From positions 82,682 to 146,681 of the forward strand of contig NZ_AUYB01000024.1 of NCBI RefSeq assembly GCF_001625655.1: a stretch of DNA of 64,000 bases. The letters are read 5' to 3'. The stretch is from Pseudoalteromonas luteoviolacea DSM 6061. GTDB taxonomy: Bacteria > Pseudomonadota > Gammaproteobacteria > Enterobacterales > Alteromonadaceae. The notes below the pieces were generated by a model, which did no database searches, had not been told where the DNA came from, and was given only the letters and a program-made list of their open reading frames with translations. Below are positions 1 to 8,667 of this stretch, one piece after another. Numbering within the stretch: the stretch's first letter is position 1; every line of letters starts with the position of its first letter. A program made the position numbers and the translations under genes.

Positions 1-1
1 A

Positions 2-316
2 ATTAAAAGTGTTTCCCGAGAATTTGGTAAGCGACCGTTATATATCTTTTTAGATGGCACTTGGCGTGAAGCAAAGAAAATGTTCAGAAAGAGTCCATAT
101 TTAGACACATTGCCAGTCCTTTCTATCTCTCCGCAAAGCTTGTCCAATTATAAACTGAGAGTAGCTCCTCACGAGCATCAATTAGGGACTGCCGAAGTAG
201 CCTGTGTCGTCTTAGCTGAAAATGGCGAGCCGCAAGCCGCTGAATATCTTACGCAGCACTTTATTGATTTTCGAGATGCCTATTTAAAAGGTAAAAGAAG
301 TAAGCTAAACGGTTGA
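2..316 (+). CDS. tapT: DTW-domain tRNA-uridine aminocarboxypropyltransferase, C-terminal part
   Basis: The reading frame is open from base 2, so the gene starts left of the window; about 104 residues are present. The visible part contains LDGTWREAKKMF, which carries the D-x-T-W signature of the DTW family (E. coli YfiP/TapT), enzymes that put the acp group of S-adenosylmethionine on tRNA uridine. Cytosolic tRNA modification is therefore the likely role. It ends with a basic tail (KGKRSKLNG). The family match is seen directly; the choice of TapT over other DTW paralogs is inference because the N-terminal half is missing. Confidence 0.8.
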   Translation: MKSVSREFGKRPLYIFLDGTWREAKKMFRKSPYLDTLPVLSISPQSLSNYKLRVAPHEHQLGTAEVACVVLAENGEPQAAEYLTQHFIDFRDAYLKGKRSKLNG

Positions 317-328
317 GTCAATGCCAAC

Positions 329-371
329 GAAGATAGCGCGACTCTTTCGAGCCGCGCTTGACGGAATCTTC
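329..371 (-). terminator. Hairpin at the 3' end of the CsrB-like RNA
   Basis: On the minus strand a 10-bp stem (AGCGCGGCTC with GAGTCGCGCT, one G-U pair) closes on a GAAA tetraloop. An outer helix GAAGAT/ATCTTC embraces it. The run of T after the stem is poor (ATCTTCGTT), so termination is plausible but not typical. Confidence 0.5.
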
Positions 372-735
372 TAAATAGCATCCTGCTATGTTGATTTGAT
401 CAACTCCTTACACATTTCCATACAGCCCGCTTGGTGTTTTGGTTCTGCGCGCTCTTATGCTTCCTGCATGTTTCCACTTGGGTCTTCCAAAACCCCGTCC
501 ATTATCGCTTCAGCCATTCCATATGCTGATATCCATTGCGTTATTCCTTAATTGGGCAATCCGTAACCCTTCCTAAATCCCTAACATCCTAACTTCCTGT
601 ATTTCAACTTCCTTACTTTAATGCTCGCTTCCTGCAAACACATCATAATCCAAGTTCCATACTCCATGTGGGGATCCAGTTCCTTGCTTTGCCAATCACA
701 TCCTTTTTCCCTGCTTTGCCTCTCCCCTAGAGACA
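330..735 (-). ncRNA. csrB: CsrB/CsrC-like CsrA-sequestering small RNA (candidate)
   Basis: No plausible protein is encoded here. Read on the minus strand, about 405 bases hold 25 GGA motifs; the plus strand holds only 2. Many occur as AGGA, and some sit in hairpin loops: stem ATAGCA/TGCTAT with loop GGA (375-389) and stem ATGC/GCAT with loop AGGAA (457-469). Dense GGA loops are how CsrB-type RNAs bind and titrate CsrA, and E. coli CsrB has a similar length and motif number. A TATACT -10 box at 741-746 (minus) gives a start near 734; a strong GC hairpin at 335-358 may end it. A UvrY/GacA-like palindrome lies upstream at 894-911. The exact ends and the identity are inferred. Confidence 0.75.
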
Positions 736-740
736 AATTA

Positions 741-746
741 AGTATA
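741..746 (-). promoter_or_regulatory. Candidate -10 box of the CsrB-like RNA
   Basis: TATACT on the minus strand (AGTATA on plus). No good -35 is seen at 16-18 bp, which fits a promoter that depends on an activator. Transcription would begin near 734, just before the first GGA. Confidence 0.4.
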
Positions 747-893
747 TGCCTAGACATAAACTTTGAACATTAAGTTGCGGTTCACCGAAAACAGACTATG
801 TTCTATATTTGCAATAAAAATTATTAAATAACAAAGAGTTCCTTTAAATAAGGCGATTAAATTAGTGCTATCTTCATAGATATCCACTAGCAG

Positions 894-911
894 AGTGAGA
901 GATATCTCACA
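894..911. promoter_or_regulatory. UvrY/GacA/VarA-type response-regulator box
   Basis: AGTGAGAGATATCTCACA matches 14 of 18 positions of the known GacA/UvrY/VarA upstream activating palindrome TGTAAGAGATCTCTTACA, and the two inner changes are symmetrical. It lies about 160 bp upstream of the -10 box of the CsrB-like RNA, a distance like that at csrB and csrC in other gammaproteobacteria. It could also act on fbpA, which starts 118 bp to the right. Confidence 0.6.
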
Positions 912-974
912 TAAAAATTGTCTTAAAGCGACAATAATGCCTATGACACCTAAATTAGTGGGCTGTAATTTATC

Positions 975-1010
975 TATAATCGCGTTAGAATTACTTGATA
1001 ATAATAATTG
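975..1010 (+). promoter_or_regulatory. fbpA promoter -10 with overlapping-region Fur box candidate
   Basis: A perfect TATAAT lies at 975-980, without a clear -35. At 996-1010 is TGATAATAATAATTG, matching 11 of 14 bases of the 7-1-7 Fur consensus TGATAAT-N-ATTATCA and containing adjacent GATAAT and AATAAT hexamers. The site would lie just downstream of the start point, suited to iron-dependent repression of the Fe(III) importer. Only moderate support. Confidence 0.45.
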
Positions 1011-1028
1011 TTTGGATTTGGAGCACTC

Positions 1029-2033
1029 ATGAAACGAGCTATTGTCACGTTACTGACCGCTGTGACTTGTTTACCCGCATTTGCAGCAGACGAAGTAAAT
1101 ATCTATTCTTTCCGCCAACCATTTTTGATTCAGCCAATTCTGGATGACTTTACGAAGCAAACCGGTATAAAAACTAAGGTGGTTTTTGCAAAAAAAGGGC
1201 TGATAGAGCGCGTAAAAAGAGAAGGTAAACACTCTCGTGCAGATTTGGTTCTTACGTCTAATTTCAGTGCGATGATCCAATTAGAAGACTTAGGTCTTAC
1301 GCAAAAAATCGACAGCAAAACTGTCGAAGCAAATATTCCAGAATCATTTCGAGATCCTGAAGGCCAATGGGTTGCTCTGACTAAGCGCGTTCGTAATGTG
1401 TACTCATCAAAATCTCGTTTAGGCAAACTTGACTCATTAAGCTACGAAGAGTTAGCTGATCCTAAGTTTAAAGGTAAGATCTGTACTCGTTCGGGTAAAC
1501 ACCCGTACAACCTAGGGTTAGTGGCATCAATGATTGCACATCATGGTGAAGCTGAAACAAAAGAATGGTTGGTTGGTGTTAAAAATAACTTAGCACGTAA
1601 ACCACAAGGTAATGATCGTGCTCAAGTAAAAGCAGTGAAAGAAGGCCTATGTGATGTGGCGTTAGGCAACAGTTACTACTTTGGCAAGATGATGACTGAT
1701 GCAAAACAAAAATCATGGGCTGACTCTGTTTATATTAACTTCCCAAATCAGAAGAACCGTGGTTCACACTTAAATGTATCAGGTGTGGTACTAACAAAGT
1801 ACGCAAAAAATAAAGAAAATGCCTTGAAACTCATAGAGTTTATGTCGGACAATAAGGCACAGAATATGTATGCATCGACGAATATGGAGTACCCTGTTAA
1901 GCCGGGCGTCGAATTATCTAAAATGGTAGCTTCTTGGGGAGCGTTTAAGGAAGACAGCTTGCCACTTGCTGAGATAAGTAAATACCGTCCGTTAGCGTTA
2001 AAGCTAATTGATGAGGTAAAATTTGACCTTTAA
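1029..2033 (+). CDS. fbpA: Fe(III) ABC transporter, periplasmic iron-binding protein
   Basis: 334 residues. The ATG at 1029 is chosen because GGAG sits 5 bases upstream and the protein then starts with a clean signal peptide (MKRAIVTLLTAVTCLPAFAA). The mature part is a type-2 periplasmic binding protein of the FbpA/IdiA/FutA group: NIYSFRQ at the mature N-terminus and the paired tyrosines NSYYFGK near residue 217, which bind ferric iron in this family. It delivers periplasmic Fe(III) to the permease encoded next. The stop codon overlaps the start of the permease gene by one base (TAATG), so the genes are coupled. A Fur-like site lies before it. Confidence 0.92.
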   Translation: MKRAIVTLLTAVTCLPAFAADEVNIYSFRQPFLIQPILDDFTKQTGIKTKVVFAKKGLIERVKREGKHSRADLVLTSNFSAMIQLEDLGLTQKIDSKTVEANIPESFRDPEGQWVALTKRVRNVYSSKSRLGKLDSLSYEELADPKFKGKICTRSGKHPYNLGLVASMIAHHGEAETKEWLVGVKNNLARKPQGNDRAQVKAVKEGLCDVALGNSYYFGKMMTDAKQKSWADSVYINFPNQKNRGSHLNVSGVVLTKYAKNKENALKLIEFMSDNKAQNMYASTNMEYPVKPGVELSKMVASWGAFKEDSLPLAEISKYRPLALKLIDEVKFDL

Positions 2034-3664
2034 TGCAATTAAAAACTAATCTGTCGAACTGGCAGCTAACAGCGTGGGTGATAGGCATATGCCTGTCGAC
2101 CCCGCTCGCATTTCTTATTTTCGAGTCTCTACAAGGAGAGTCTGAAGTATTCTCCCACCTCTGGAATACTGTACTTTGGGATTACATTAGTAACACGGTT
2201 TGGCTCATTGCAGGGGTATTAGTCTTAAGTGCATTAATTGCACTACCTTTGGGTTGGCTCACAGCCTATTGCCACTTTCCTGGAAAGCGAGTATTCGAAT
2301 GGGCGTTGATGCTCCCACTGGCCATGCCCACCTATATTATCGCGTACGTATACACAGACCTATTGGATTATGCTGGGCCTGTACAGATCAAGTTGCGAGA
2401 GTGGTTCAATTGGACCAGCCCAGATGATTACTGGTTTTTTGATATTCGCACGTTGCCTGGGGCAATCGTGATGATAGCGCTCGTATTATATCCCTATCTA
2501 TATTTAATTTTTAAAACTGCATTACGCGAACAGTCATTTAAACTAGTTCAAGCTAGCCAGTTAATGGGCCTATCACCATTTCAAAGCTTTTTGAAAGTAA
2601 GTTTGCCATTGTCTCGAGGTGCGATAGTCGCGGCCCTAGCATTGATAAGCATGGAAACAATGGCGGACTTTGCAACTGTGCACTATTTTGCTGTTAGTAC
2701 ATTGACTACCGCAGTTTATGATACATGGCTGGGATATTATTCTCTGACCGCAGCAGCAAAAATTTCAGGCATTATGCTGCTATTTTTATTCGTAGCGCTT
2801 ACTTTGGAAAAGATGAGCCGAAAAAGCAAAGTAGTGCACGAGCGTCAAAGTTCAGTAAATGATACTTGCCTATATGAGTTGAACGGCAAATCTGGTTGGA
2901 TAGCTACACTGTTTTGTAGCTTGATATTGGTTGTGGCGTTTTTTGTGCCAGTAGGCATCTTATTCAGTTATGCAATCGATTATTTTGATCAAGCATGGAA
3001 TGATGAGTTTTTTACTTATGCTTGGCAGAGTTTAAAAATCAGCTTTTATGTGAGTTTTATCGCTATTTTGTTCAGCATATTGGTGGTGTTTTATCAGCGG
3101 ATCGGTGAACAAAAGTCAAAAAGCTTACCGGGCAAAGTTTCCAGCATGGGCTATGCCTTGCCAGGCACAGTTTTGGCGATTGCGGTATTACTGCCATTGA
3201 CTCTGTTTGACGACTACTTAAACCGCTGGTTTAGTGGGACGGGTTTTGAACCCGGTTTATTGCTGAGTGGGACTATATTTGCGATGGTTTTTGCCTATGT
3301 TGTGCGGTTTTATGCGATAGCACACGGCGCGGTTGAAGCTAGCTTTGTGAGAATTAGCCCAAGTATTGATATGGCCAGTGCGTCATTGGGCAAAAACAAA
3401 TTTCAAACCCTCAGTAGGGTGCATATACCATTGCTCAAGCGGGGTATTTTGACCGCGGGCTTGCTGGTATTCATTGAGTGTATGAAAGAGCTTCCTGCAG
3501 CGTTATTGCTTCGACCATTTAATTTTGAAACGCTGGCGACGCACGTTTTCCAGTTCGTGAGCGACGAACAGTTAGAGCTCGCTTCTATTTCGGCTTTATT
3601 CATCGTGTTGGTTGGGTTAATCCCACTGTATTTAGTAAATCGCTCAATGGAGCAACAAAAGTAA
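2033..3664 (+). CDS. fbpB: Fe(III) ABC transporter, permease
   Basis: 543 residues with about a dozen hydrophobic segments in two similar halves, as in FbpB/SfuB proteins, where one chain carries two binding-protein-dependent permease domains. The EAA-type loop is seen in the first half around ASQLMGLSPFQSFLKVSLPL and again in the second as ASASLGKNKFQTLSRVHIPL. It forms the inner-membrane channel for Fe(III) handed over by FbpA and powered by FbpC. It overlaps both neighbours by one base, so fbpABC is one translationally coupled unit. Length and architecture are ordinary for the family. Confidence 0.92.
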   Translation: MQLKTNLSNWQLTAWVIGICLSTPLAFLIFESLQGESEVFSHLWNTVLWDYISNTVWLIAGVLVLSALIALPLGWLTAYCHFPGKRVFEWALMLPLAMPTYIIAYVYTDLLDYAGPVQIKLREWFNWTSPDDYWFFDIRTLPGAIVMIALVLYPYLYLIFKTALREQSFKLVQASQLMGLSPFQSFLKVSLPLSRGAIVAALALISMETMADFATVHYFAVSTLTTAVYDTWLGYYSLTAAAKISGIMLLFLFVALTLEKMSRKSKVVHERQSSVNDTCLYELNGKSGWIATLFCSLILVVAFFVPVGILFSYAIDYFDQAWNDEFFTYAWQSLKISFYVSFIAILFSILVVFYQRIGEQKSKSLPGKVSSMGYALPGTVLAIAVLLPLTLFDDYLNRWFSGTGFEPGLLLSGTIFAMVFAYVVRFYAIAHGAVEASFVRISPSIDMASASLGKNKFQTLSRVHIPLLKRGILTAGLLVFIECMKELPAALLLRPFNFETLATHVFQFVSDEQLELASISALFIVLVGLIPLYLVNRSMEQQK

Positions 3665-4695
3665 TGTACAGCTTATCTATCGAATCTTTGCAGTATAGTT
3701 ATGACGGTCAAGCCGTAATCGATGACCTTGACTTACACGTTAAAGAGAATGAGATTGTTTGCCTGCTAGGATCGAGTGGGTGCGGTAAAACAACGACATT
3801 GAAAGCAATTGCAGGGCTGCTAAAGCCACAGAGTGGCACTATTCATATTGGGTCTAAGTGTGTAAATGGGACTGATACATTCATACCTCCTCAAAACAGA
3901 AATGTTGGTATGATGTTTCAAGACTATGCATTGTTCCCTCATTTAACAGTGTTCCAAAATGTAGCTTTTGGTCTAAGTAAGTTGAGCCGAGCCGACAAGC
4001 AAAAGCGCGTAGATGAGATGCTGGAGCTTGTGCATTTAAGTGAATTTGGCAATCGCTACCCCCATGAGTTATCAGGTGGTCAGCAGCAACGCGTGGCTAT
4101 TGCGAGAGCACTGGCGTATAAACCAAATCTTTTACTCCTTGATGAGCCTTTTTCAAATATTGATGCGCAAGTTCGTTTTCAGTTGATAAGCGATATCCGC
4201 AGTATTATCAAGGATCAAAAAGTATCTGCGATTTTTGTTAGCCATTCAAAAGATGAGGCTTTTGCTTTTTCGGATCGCTTAGCAATTATGCACCAAGGTA
4301 AAATAGCGCAGTTGGGGTGTCCAACTGAGTTGTTTCAAACACCAAAAAACAAAGTGGTTGCAGAGTTTCTTGGGCAAGGTATCTATCTTGATGCCAAACC
4401 GTCAGGCAATGATAGTTTTCAAACTAAATTTGGTCTGGTTAACTCACTCACAAAGCAGCCTTTACCCAGTGAGCATGGCAAGATTTTTGTCAGACCTAGT
4501 AATATTGAGTTGTTCAATGCTGATTCGGGTGAAATTAAAGTAAACCAAGAACGTTTTGTAGGTACAGAGTATCTTTATGCGGTAGAGCTACAGGGACAAC
4601 AGCTTGAAATTGCAAAGCCAGCAGACAATCCTCTGGATTTGTCTAAACCTATCTCTTTAAAAATTAAGCCTCATGCGGTAAATTTCTTTTCTTAA
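3664..4695 (+). CDS. fbpC: Fe(III) ABC transporter, ATP-binding protein
   Basis: 343 residues. Walker A GSSGCGKTT near residue 38, Q-loop MMFQDYALFPH, signature LSGGQQQR and Walker B LLLLDEP are all intact, followed by a switch histidine (FVSHSKDEA). About 110 further residues form the C-terminal regulatory (TOBE-like) part typical of FbpC/PotA-type ATPases. It hydrolyses ATP at the cytoplasmic face to drive FbpB. The ATG overlaps the fbpB stop by one base. Confidence 0.92.
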   Translation: MYSLSIESLQYSYDGQAVIDDLDLHVKENEIVCLLGSSGCGKTTTLKAIAGLLKPQSGTIHIGSKCVNGTDTFIPPQNRNVGMMFQDYALFPHLTVFQNVAFGLSKLSRADKQKRVDEMLELVHLSEFGNRYPHELSGGQQQRVAIARALAYKPNLLLLDEPFSNIDAQVRFQLISDIRSIIKDQKVSAIFVSHSKDEAFAFSDRLAIMHQGKIAQLGCPTELFQTPKNKVVAEFLGQGIYLDAKPSGNDSFQTKFGLVNSLTKQPLPSEHGKIFVRPSNIELFNADSGEIKVNQERFVGTEYLYAVELQGQQLEIAKPADNPLDLSKPISLKIKPHAVNFFS

Positions 4696-4720
4696 GAATC
4701 GATAATATTAGGGAAAGGCG

Positions 4721-5647
4721 ATGGCTCAGCCGCAATCTGGAGTTTGTGCAGAAGCAAATTTGCACGGTTTACACTTGTTCTTCAATGTACTTGAAGGCCA
4801 AGATGAGGCTGTTCGGGTGGCTCTTGCGCAAGTGGGTCGACTCCAAGATGAACTGAGTGATCGTTTTTCTGAATCAATGCTAAGCAGCTTTGTGGCTATT
4901 GGCGCGCAATACTGGCCACACATTTATCCTGAGTTTATACCGCCAGAATTGAAAAGCTTTCCACATATTAAGTCTTCAGATCACCTTATTCATAGTCAGC
5001 CTTTTGATTTGTTGTATGTTATTCGTTCGGACAGGGAAGATGTTAATCATCTCTTTGCACAAAGTGTTATTCACATGCTTTCTGGGAGCGTAGAATTAGT
5101 GGCCCATGTACGTGGCTTTCGCTTTTTGGATGGGAGGAACTTTAACGGGTTTATATATGGCAGTGAAACGCCCCATGGAAGGTTCAAGCGTCAGGTGGCA
5201 CTGGTTGATAACCCTGATGGACTAGATCATCAAGGTAGCTACATTCATATTCAGCGAGTTAAGTTTGACTTATCACGTTGGCAGCAGCTTCCTATTGAGG
5301 AACAAGAAGCACTAATGGGCCGCACTCGCCTAGATAATAATTTAATAGAACCCAAAGTCGCATTTAGCCATGCAAGCAGGGTTGAGCTAAAGGGGGCCAA
5401 TGGAATGGTTTTATTGCTCGATCAAAGTATGCCTTTTGGTGATGTATTTGAGCAAGGTAGCATTAATTTGAACTGTTCAGCTCATGGAAATGCTTTTGAG
5501 ACGGTTTTGATGAGTCGCTTTGGGCTGTTATCAGGTCAAGATTGTTATGACCCTCTTTTGGACTATTCAGAGGCGGATATGGGCGCAGCATTCTTTGCGC
5601 CATCTTTACAGTTTTTAAGTAAGATGGCGCAGTCAATGGAAAGTTAG
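4721..5647 (+). CDS. DyP-type haem peroxidase (YfeX-like)
   Basis: 308 residues. The family motif appears as GFRFLDGRNFNGF near residue 137, with the catalytic aspartate in the LDG, and a likely proximal haem histidine in VAFSHASRVEL. No signal peptide, so cytosolic. DyP enzymes use peroxide to oxidise dyes and porphyrins; the YfeX group has also been proposed, with dispute, to act on haem. It follows fbpC by 25 bases with no terminator, so it probably belongs to the iron operon. The start ATG has a GGAAAGG sequence upstream. No encapsulin gene is nearby. Confidence 0.88.
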   Translation: MAQPQSGVCAEANLHGLHLFFNVLEGQDEAVRVALAQVGRLQDELSDRFSESMLSSFVAIGAQYWPHIYPEFIPPELKSFPHIKSSDHLIHSQPFDLLYVIRSDREDVNHLFAQSVIHMLSGSVELVAHVRGFRFLDGRNFNGFIYGSETPHGRFKRQVALVDNPDGLDHQGSYIHIQRVKFDLSRWQQLPIEEQEALMGRTRLDNNLIEPKVAFSHASRVELKGANGMVLLLDQSMPFGDVFEQGSINLNCSAHGNAFETVLMSRFGLLSGQDCYDPLLDYSEADMGAAFFAPSLQFLSKMAQSMES

Positions 5648-5650
5648 TAC

Positions 5651-6118
5651 CTACACATTGTCAAAAAGCGTTTTTACTTTTTCCAGTGTTGCGTCTATTT
5701 CAGAAATTTGCGCTGGCGCAATAAAAATTGTGTCATCACCGGCAATTGTACCAAGTACGCCATCAGCACTACCTAATGAGTCTAGCAGTCGAGCAATCAG
5801 CTGTGCAGCGCCTGGGCTGGTACGAATAATGATCATCATTTCATTGTGCATAATATCAATGACTAGTTGGCGCAGTGGGCTTTTGGCGGTCGGAACTCCC
5901 ATTTCGGCAGGAAGACAATACACCATTTCCTGCTTGGCGTTACGCGTACGTACAGCACCAAACTTGCTTAGCATGCGCGAAACTTTACTTTGGCTAATAT
6001 TATCAAAGCCTTGGTCCTTGAGTGCATCAACGATTTCGCCTTGAGAACCAAAATTTTCTTCTCTTAATAAGGCTTTGAAGGCTCTTACTAAAGCCTCTTG
6101 TTTCTCTTGCACTTGCAT
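5651..6118 (-). CDS. argR: Arginine repressor
   Basis: 155 residues, close to E. coli ArgR throughout. The N-terminal winged helix includes [25 protein letters not shown]; the C-terminal part has the arginine-binding hexamer motif [14 protein letters not shown] and [10 protein letters not shown]. It represses arginine biosynthesis with L-arginine as corepressor. Two ATG codons lie close together (6124 and 6118); the second is preferred since GAAGAG lies 6 bases before it. It is divergent from mdh, the usual gammaproteobacterial arrangement, and its stop is only a few bases from the converging peroxidase gene. Confidence 0.93.
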   Translation of the reverse strand: MQVQEKQEALVRAFKALLREENFGSQGEIVDALKDQGFDNISQSKVSRMLSKFGAVRTRNAKQEMVYCLPAEMGVPTAKSPLRQLVIDIMHNEMMIIIRTSPGAAQLIARLLDSLGSADGVLGTIAGDDTIFIAPAQISEIDATLEKVKTLFDNV

Positions 6119-6360
6119 ATACATCTCTTCTTTCTAGTTTGGTAATTCAATTCTACACAAATCGAGACCTTTACCCAAATTTTCACGACAGAGTAATTTT
6201 CATGTCCTAACGTAAAGTCATTTTGCTTAACAGTTTCCCGTTGTTTACAACTATAGTCGAAAAAATCTCGAAAATAACGCGGATAAATTTGTCTTTACCC
6301 GCGCTTTTCATTATCTTTACAGCACACAAAATTCCTACCTTCAATATATGGAGAATTATA

Positions 6361-7296
6361 ATGAAAGTTGCTGTATTAGGTGCCGCTGGTGGTATCGGTC
6401 AAGCGTTATCACTTTTGCTTAAAAACGGTCTACCTGCCGGCTCTGAGCTAGCACTATATGATGTTGCACCTGTTGTTCCTGGTGTTGCAGTTGATCTTTC
6501 TCACATCCCAACTGCTGTTAAAGTAGCAGGCTACGGTAAAGACGATTTAGATCCTGCTCTAGCTGGTGCTGACATCGTATTGATCCCTGCTGGTATGCCA
6601 CGTAAGCCTGGTATGGACCGTGCAGATCTGTTCAATGTAAATGCGAGCATTGTTAGAACTCTAGCTGAAGGTATCGTTAAAAACTGCCCTAAAGCGTTTG
6701 TTGGTGTTATCACAAACCCTGTAAACGGCACTGTTCCAATCGTACGTGAAGTATTCAAAAAAGCTGGTACTTACGACGCTGCGCGTGTTTTCGGTGTAAC
6801 AACTCTTGATGTTATCCGTGCTGAAACTTTCATTGCTGAACTAAAAGGTCTTGATGTTTCAGAAGTTAAAGTTCCAGTTATTGGTGGCCACTCTGGTACA
6901 ACAATTCTTCCACTACTTTCACAAGTAGCGGGCGTTGAGTTCTCCGACGAAGAAGTAGCTTCATTGACTAAGCGTATTCAAAATGCTGGTACTGAAGTTG
7001 TTGAAGCGAAAGCGGGTGGCGGATCAGCGACGCTTTCTATGGGTGCTGCGGCAGCTCGTTTCTGCTTCTCACTAGTGAAAGGTCTTCAAGGTGAAGAAAA
7101 CGTACTAGAGTACGCTTATGTTGAAGGTAACACAGGTGATGCAGAGTTCTTTGCACAGCCAATTCGTTTAGGCAAAAACGGCGTTGAAGAGCTACTACCA
7201 TACGGTGAGCTAAGCGCGTTTGAGCAAAAAGCAAAAGACGATATGCTTGCGACACTTGAAAAAGACATCAAAGAAGGTGTTGATTTCATGGCATAA
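6361..7296 (+). CDS. mdh: Malate dehydrogenase (NAD+)
   Basis: 311 residues. [20 protein letters not shown] is the NAD-binding glycine motif; the substrate arginines lie in MPRKPGMDR, and the catalytic histidine in IGGHSGTTI. It oxidises malate to oxaloacetate in the citric acid cycle. The frame is open upstream, but the ATG at 6361 has GGAG 7 bases before it and matches the family N-terminus. A 240-bp gap separates it from divergent argR. Codon use is strongly biased to the preferred set, as expected for an abundant enzyme. Confidence 0.96.
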   Translation: MKVAVLGAAGGIGQALSLLLKNGLPAGSELALYDVAPVVPGVAVDLSHIPTAVKVAGYGKDDLDPALAGADIVLIPAGMPRKPGMDRADLFNVNASIVRTLAEGIVKNCPKAFVGVITNPVNGTVPIVREVFKKAGTYDAARVFGVTTLDVIRAETFIAELKGLDVSEVKVPVIGGHSGTTILPLLSQVAGVEFSDEEVASLTKRIQNAGTEVVEAKAGGGSATLSMGAAAARFCFSLVKGLQGEENVLEYAYVEGNTGDAEFFAQPIRLGKNGVEELLPYGELSAFEQKAKDDMLATLEKDIKEGVDFMA

Positions 7297-7315
7297 TGCC
7301 AGTATGAAATACACA

Positions 7316-7346
7316 AATAAAAAAGCAGCTAGTTAGCTGCTTTTTT
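7316..7346. terminator. Terminator after mdh
   Basis: Stem GCAGCT/AGCTGC with loop AGTT, flanked by A6 and T6, so it can work in both directions. Confidence 0.85.
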
Positions 7347-7375
7347 GTTGTCTAAACGTTACTAGACACTGCATT

Positions 7376-7402
7376 AAAAAGCCGACTATATGTCGGCTTT
7401 TT
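7376..7402 (-). terminator. Terminator after serA
   Basis: Stem GCCGAC/GTCGGC with five A on one side and five T on the other, 24 bases beyond the serA stop on the minus strand. Confidence 0.85.
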
Positions 7403-7425
7403 GCTATGTGTGAATATACAAAGCG

Positions 7426-8655
7426 TTAATGTAGGATTCTCGCCCTGATTGTACCTTCAACAGCACTTAATTCTTTTAAAGCAACTTCGGAATGGTCACT
7501 ATCAACATCAATAACTACATAGCCGATACAGTCATCTGTTTGTAAGTACTGTGCAGCGATATTAATACCATGCTGTGCAAACGCTTGGTTAATCTGTGTC
7601 AAAACACCAGGCCTGTTTTCGTGTACGTGAAGCAGGCGGCTGCGATTAGATAATTCAGGAAGTGACACTTCCGGAAAGTTTACAGCTGTGACAGTTGAAC
7701 CATTGTCTGAATATTTAGTGAGTTTACCCGCTACTTCGATGCCGATGTTTTCTTGCGCTTCTTGTGTTGAGCCACCTACATGCGGAGTCAGAATAACATT
7801 ATCAAACTCTCTTAGTGGAGATACAAACTCTTCATCATTTGACTTTGGCTCGATGGGGAAAACATCAATTGCAGCACCTGCTAGCTTTTCATGTTGGAGA
7901 GCTTCTGCAAGTGCGTCGATATCTACCACGGTACCTCGAGATGCATTTATTAAGATTGCACCTTGTTTCATAACCTCAATTTCAGCCATACCAATTAAGT
8001 TTTTAGTTTGGGGGGTTTCTGGCACATGAAGACTAATCACATCTGCACGCTGTAATAGTTGAGTAAGATTTTGCACTTGTTGCGCATTACCCAAGGTTAG
8101 TTTGTCTTCAATATCGTAAAATTCTACTTTCATGCCAATATTTTCAGCCATGATACCGAGCTGTGTGCCAATGTGTCCGTAACCAATGATACCCAGCGTC
8201 TTGCCTCGAGCTTCGTAAGAGCCAACCGCAGATTTATACCACTCACCTCTATGTGCCATAGCATTGCGCTTGGGGATCCCTCTGAACAGCAATAATATTT
8301 CACCAAGCACCAGCTCTGCTACTGAACGAGTATTTGAGAAAGGCGCGTTAAATACGGCAATGCCTCTACGTTTGGCTGCATCTAAGTCAACTTGGTTAGT
8401 ACCAATACAAAAACAGCCAACAGCAACCAGTTTTTCAGCTGCATTGAGCACGTTTTCTGATAGATGAGTACGTGAACGGATCCCGATGAAATGAACCTGG
8501 CGGATCCGTTCGATTAATTCACTTTCAGGTAACGATGTCTTGAGGTACTCAATATTGCTATACCCGTTGCGTTTTAGCGTTTCAACGGCGCTTTGGTGTA
8601 CGCCCTCTAACAATAAAATTCTAATTTTATCTTTTGACAAAGATACCTTACTCAT
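7426..8655 (-). CDS. serA: D-3-phosphoglycerate dehydrogenase
   Basis: 409 residues, as in E. coli SerA (410). It catalyses the first step of serine synthesis, 3-phosphoglycerate to phosphohydroxypyruvate. Visible parts are a 2-hydroxyacid dehydrogenase NAD fold (GIIGYGHIGTQLG), the catalytic Arg (NASRGTVVD), Glu (FPIEP) and His (TPHVGGST), and a C-terminal ACT domain from about residue 337 (LLHVHENRPGVLTQIN), which gives serine feedback inhibition in E. coli. It lies 12 bases after rpiA and is surely cotranscribed with it. Confidence 0.96.
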   Translation of the reverse strand: MSKVSLSKDKIRILLLEGVHQSAVETLKRNGYSNIEYLKTSLPESELIERIRQVHFIGIRSRTHLSENVLNAAEKLVAVGCFCIGTNQVDLDAAKRRGIAVFNAPFSNTRSVAELVLGEILLLFRGIPKRNAMAHRGEWYKSAVGSYEARGKTLGIIGYGHIGTQLGIMAENIGMKVEFYDIEDKLTLGNAQQVQNLTQLLQRADVISLHVPETPQTKNLIGMAEIEVMKQGAILINASRGTVVDIDALAEALQHEKLAGAAIDVFPIEPKSNDEEFVSPLREFDNVILTPHVGGSTQEAQENIGIEVAGKLTKYSDNGSTVTAVNFPEVSLPELSNRSRLLHVHENRPGVLTQINQAFAQHGINIAAQYLQTDDCIGYVVIDVDSDHSEVALKELSAVEGTIRARILH

Positions 8656-8667
8656 GACTCATTCCTG

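Noticed and set aside
317..740. Integron attC or REP-type array explanation for the TTCC-rich gap
   Set aside because: No repeated unit of fixed length and no attC core sites; the GGA-loop RNA reading explains both the strand bias and the hairpins.
6125..6360. ARG boxes between argR and mdh
   Set aside because: Only isolated half-sites such as AATTCAA were found; no full operator could be supported.
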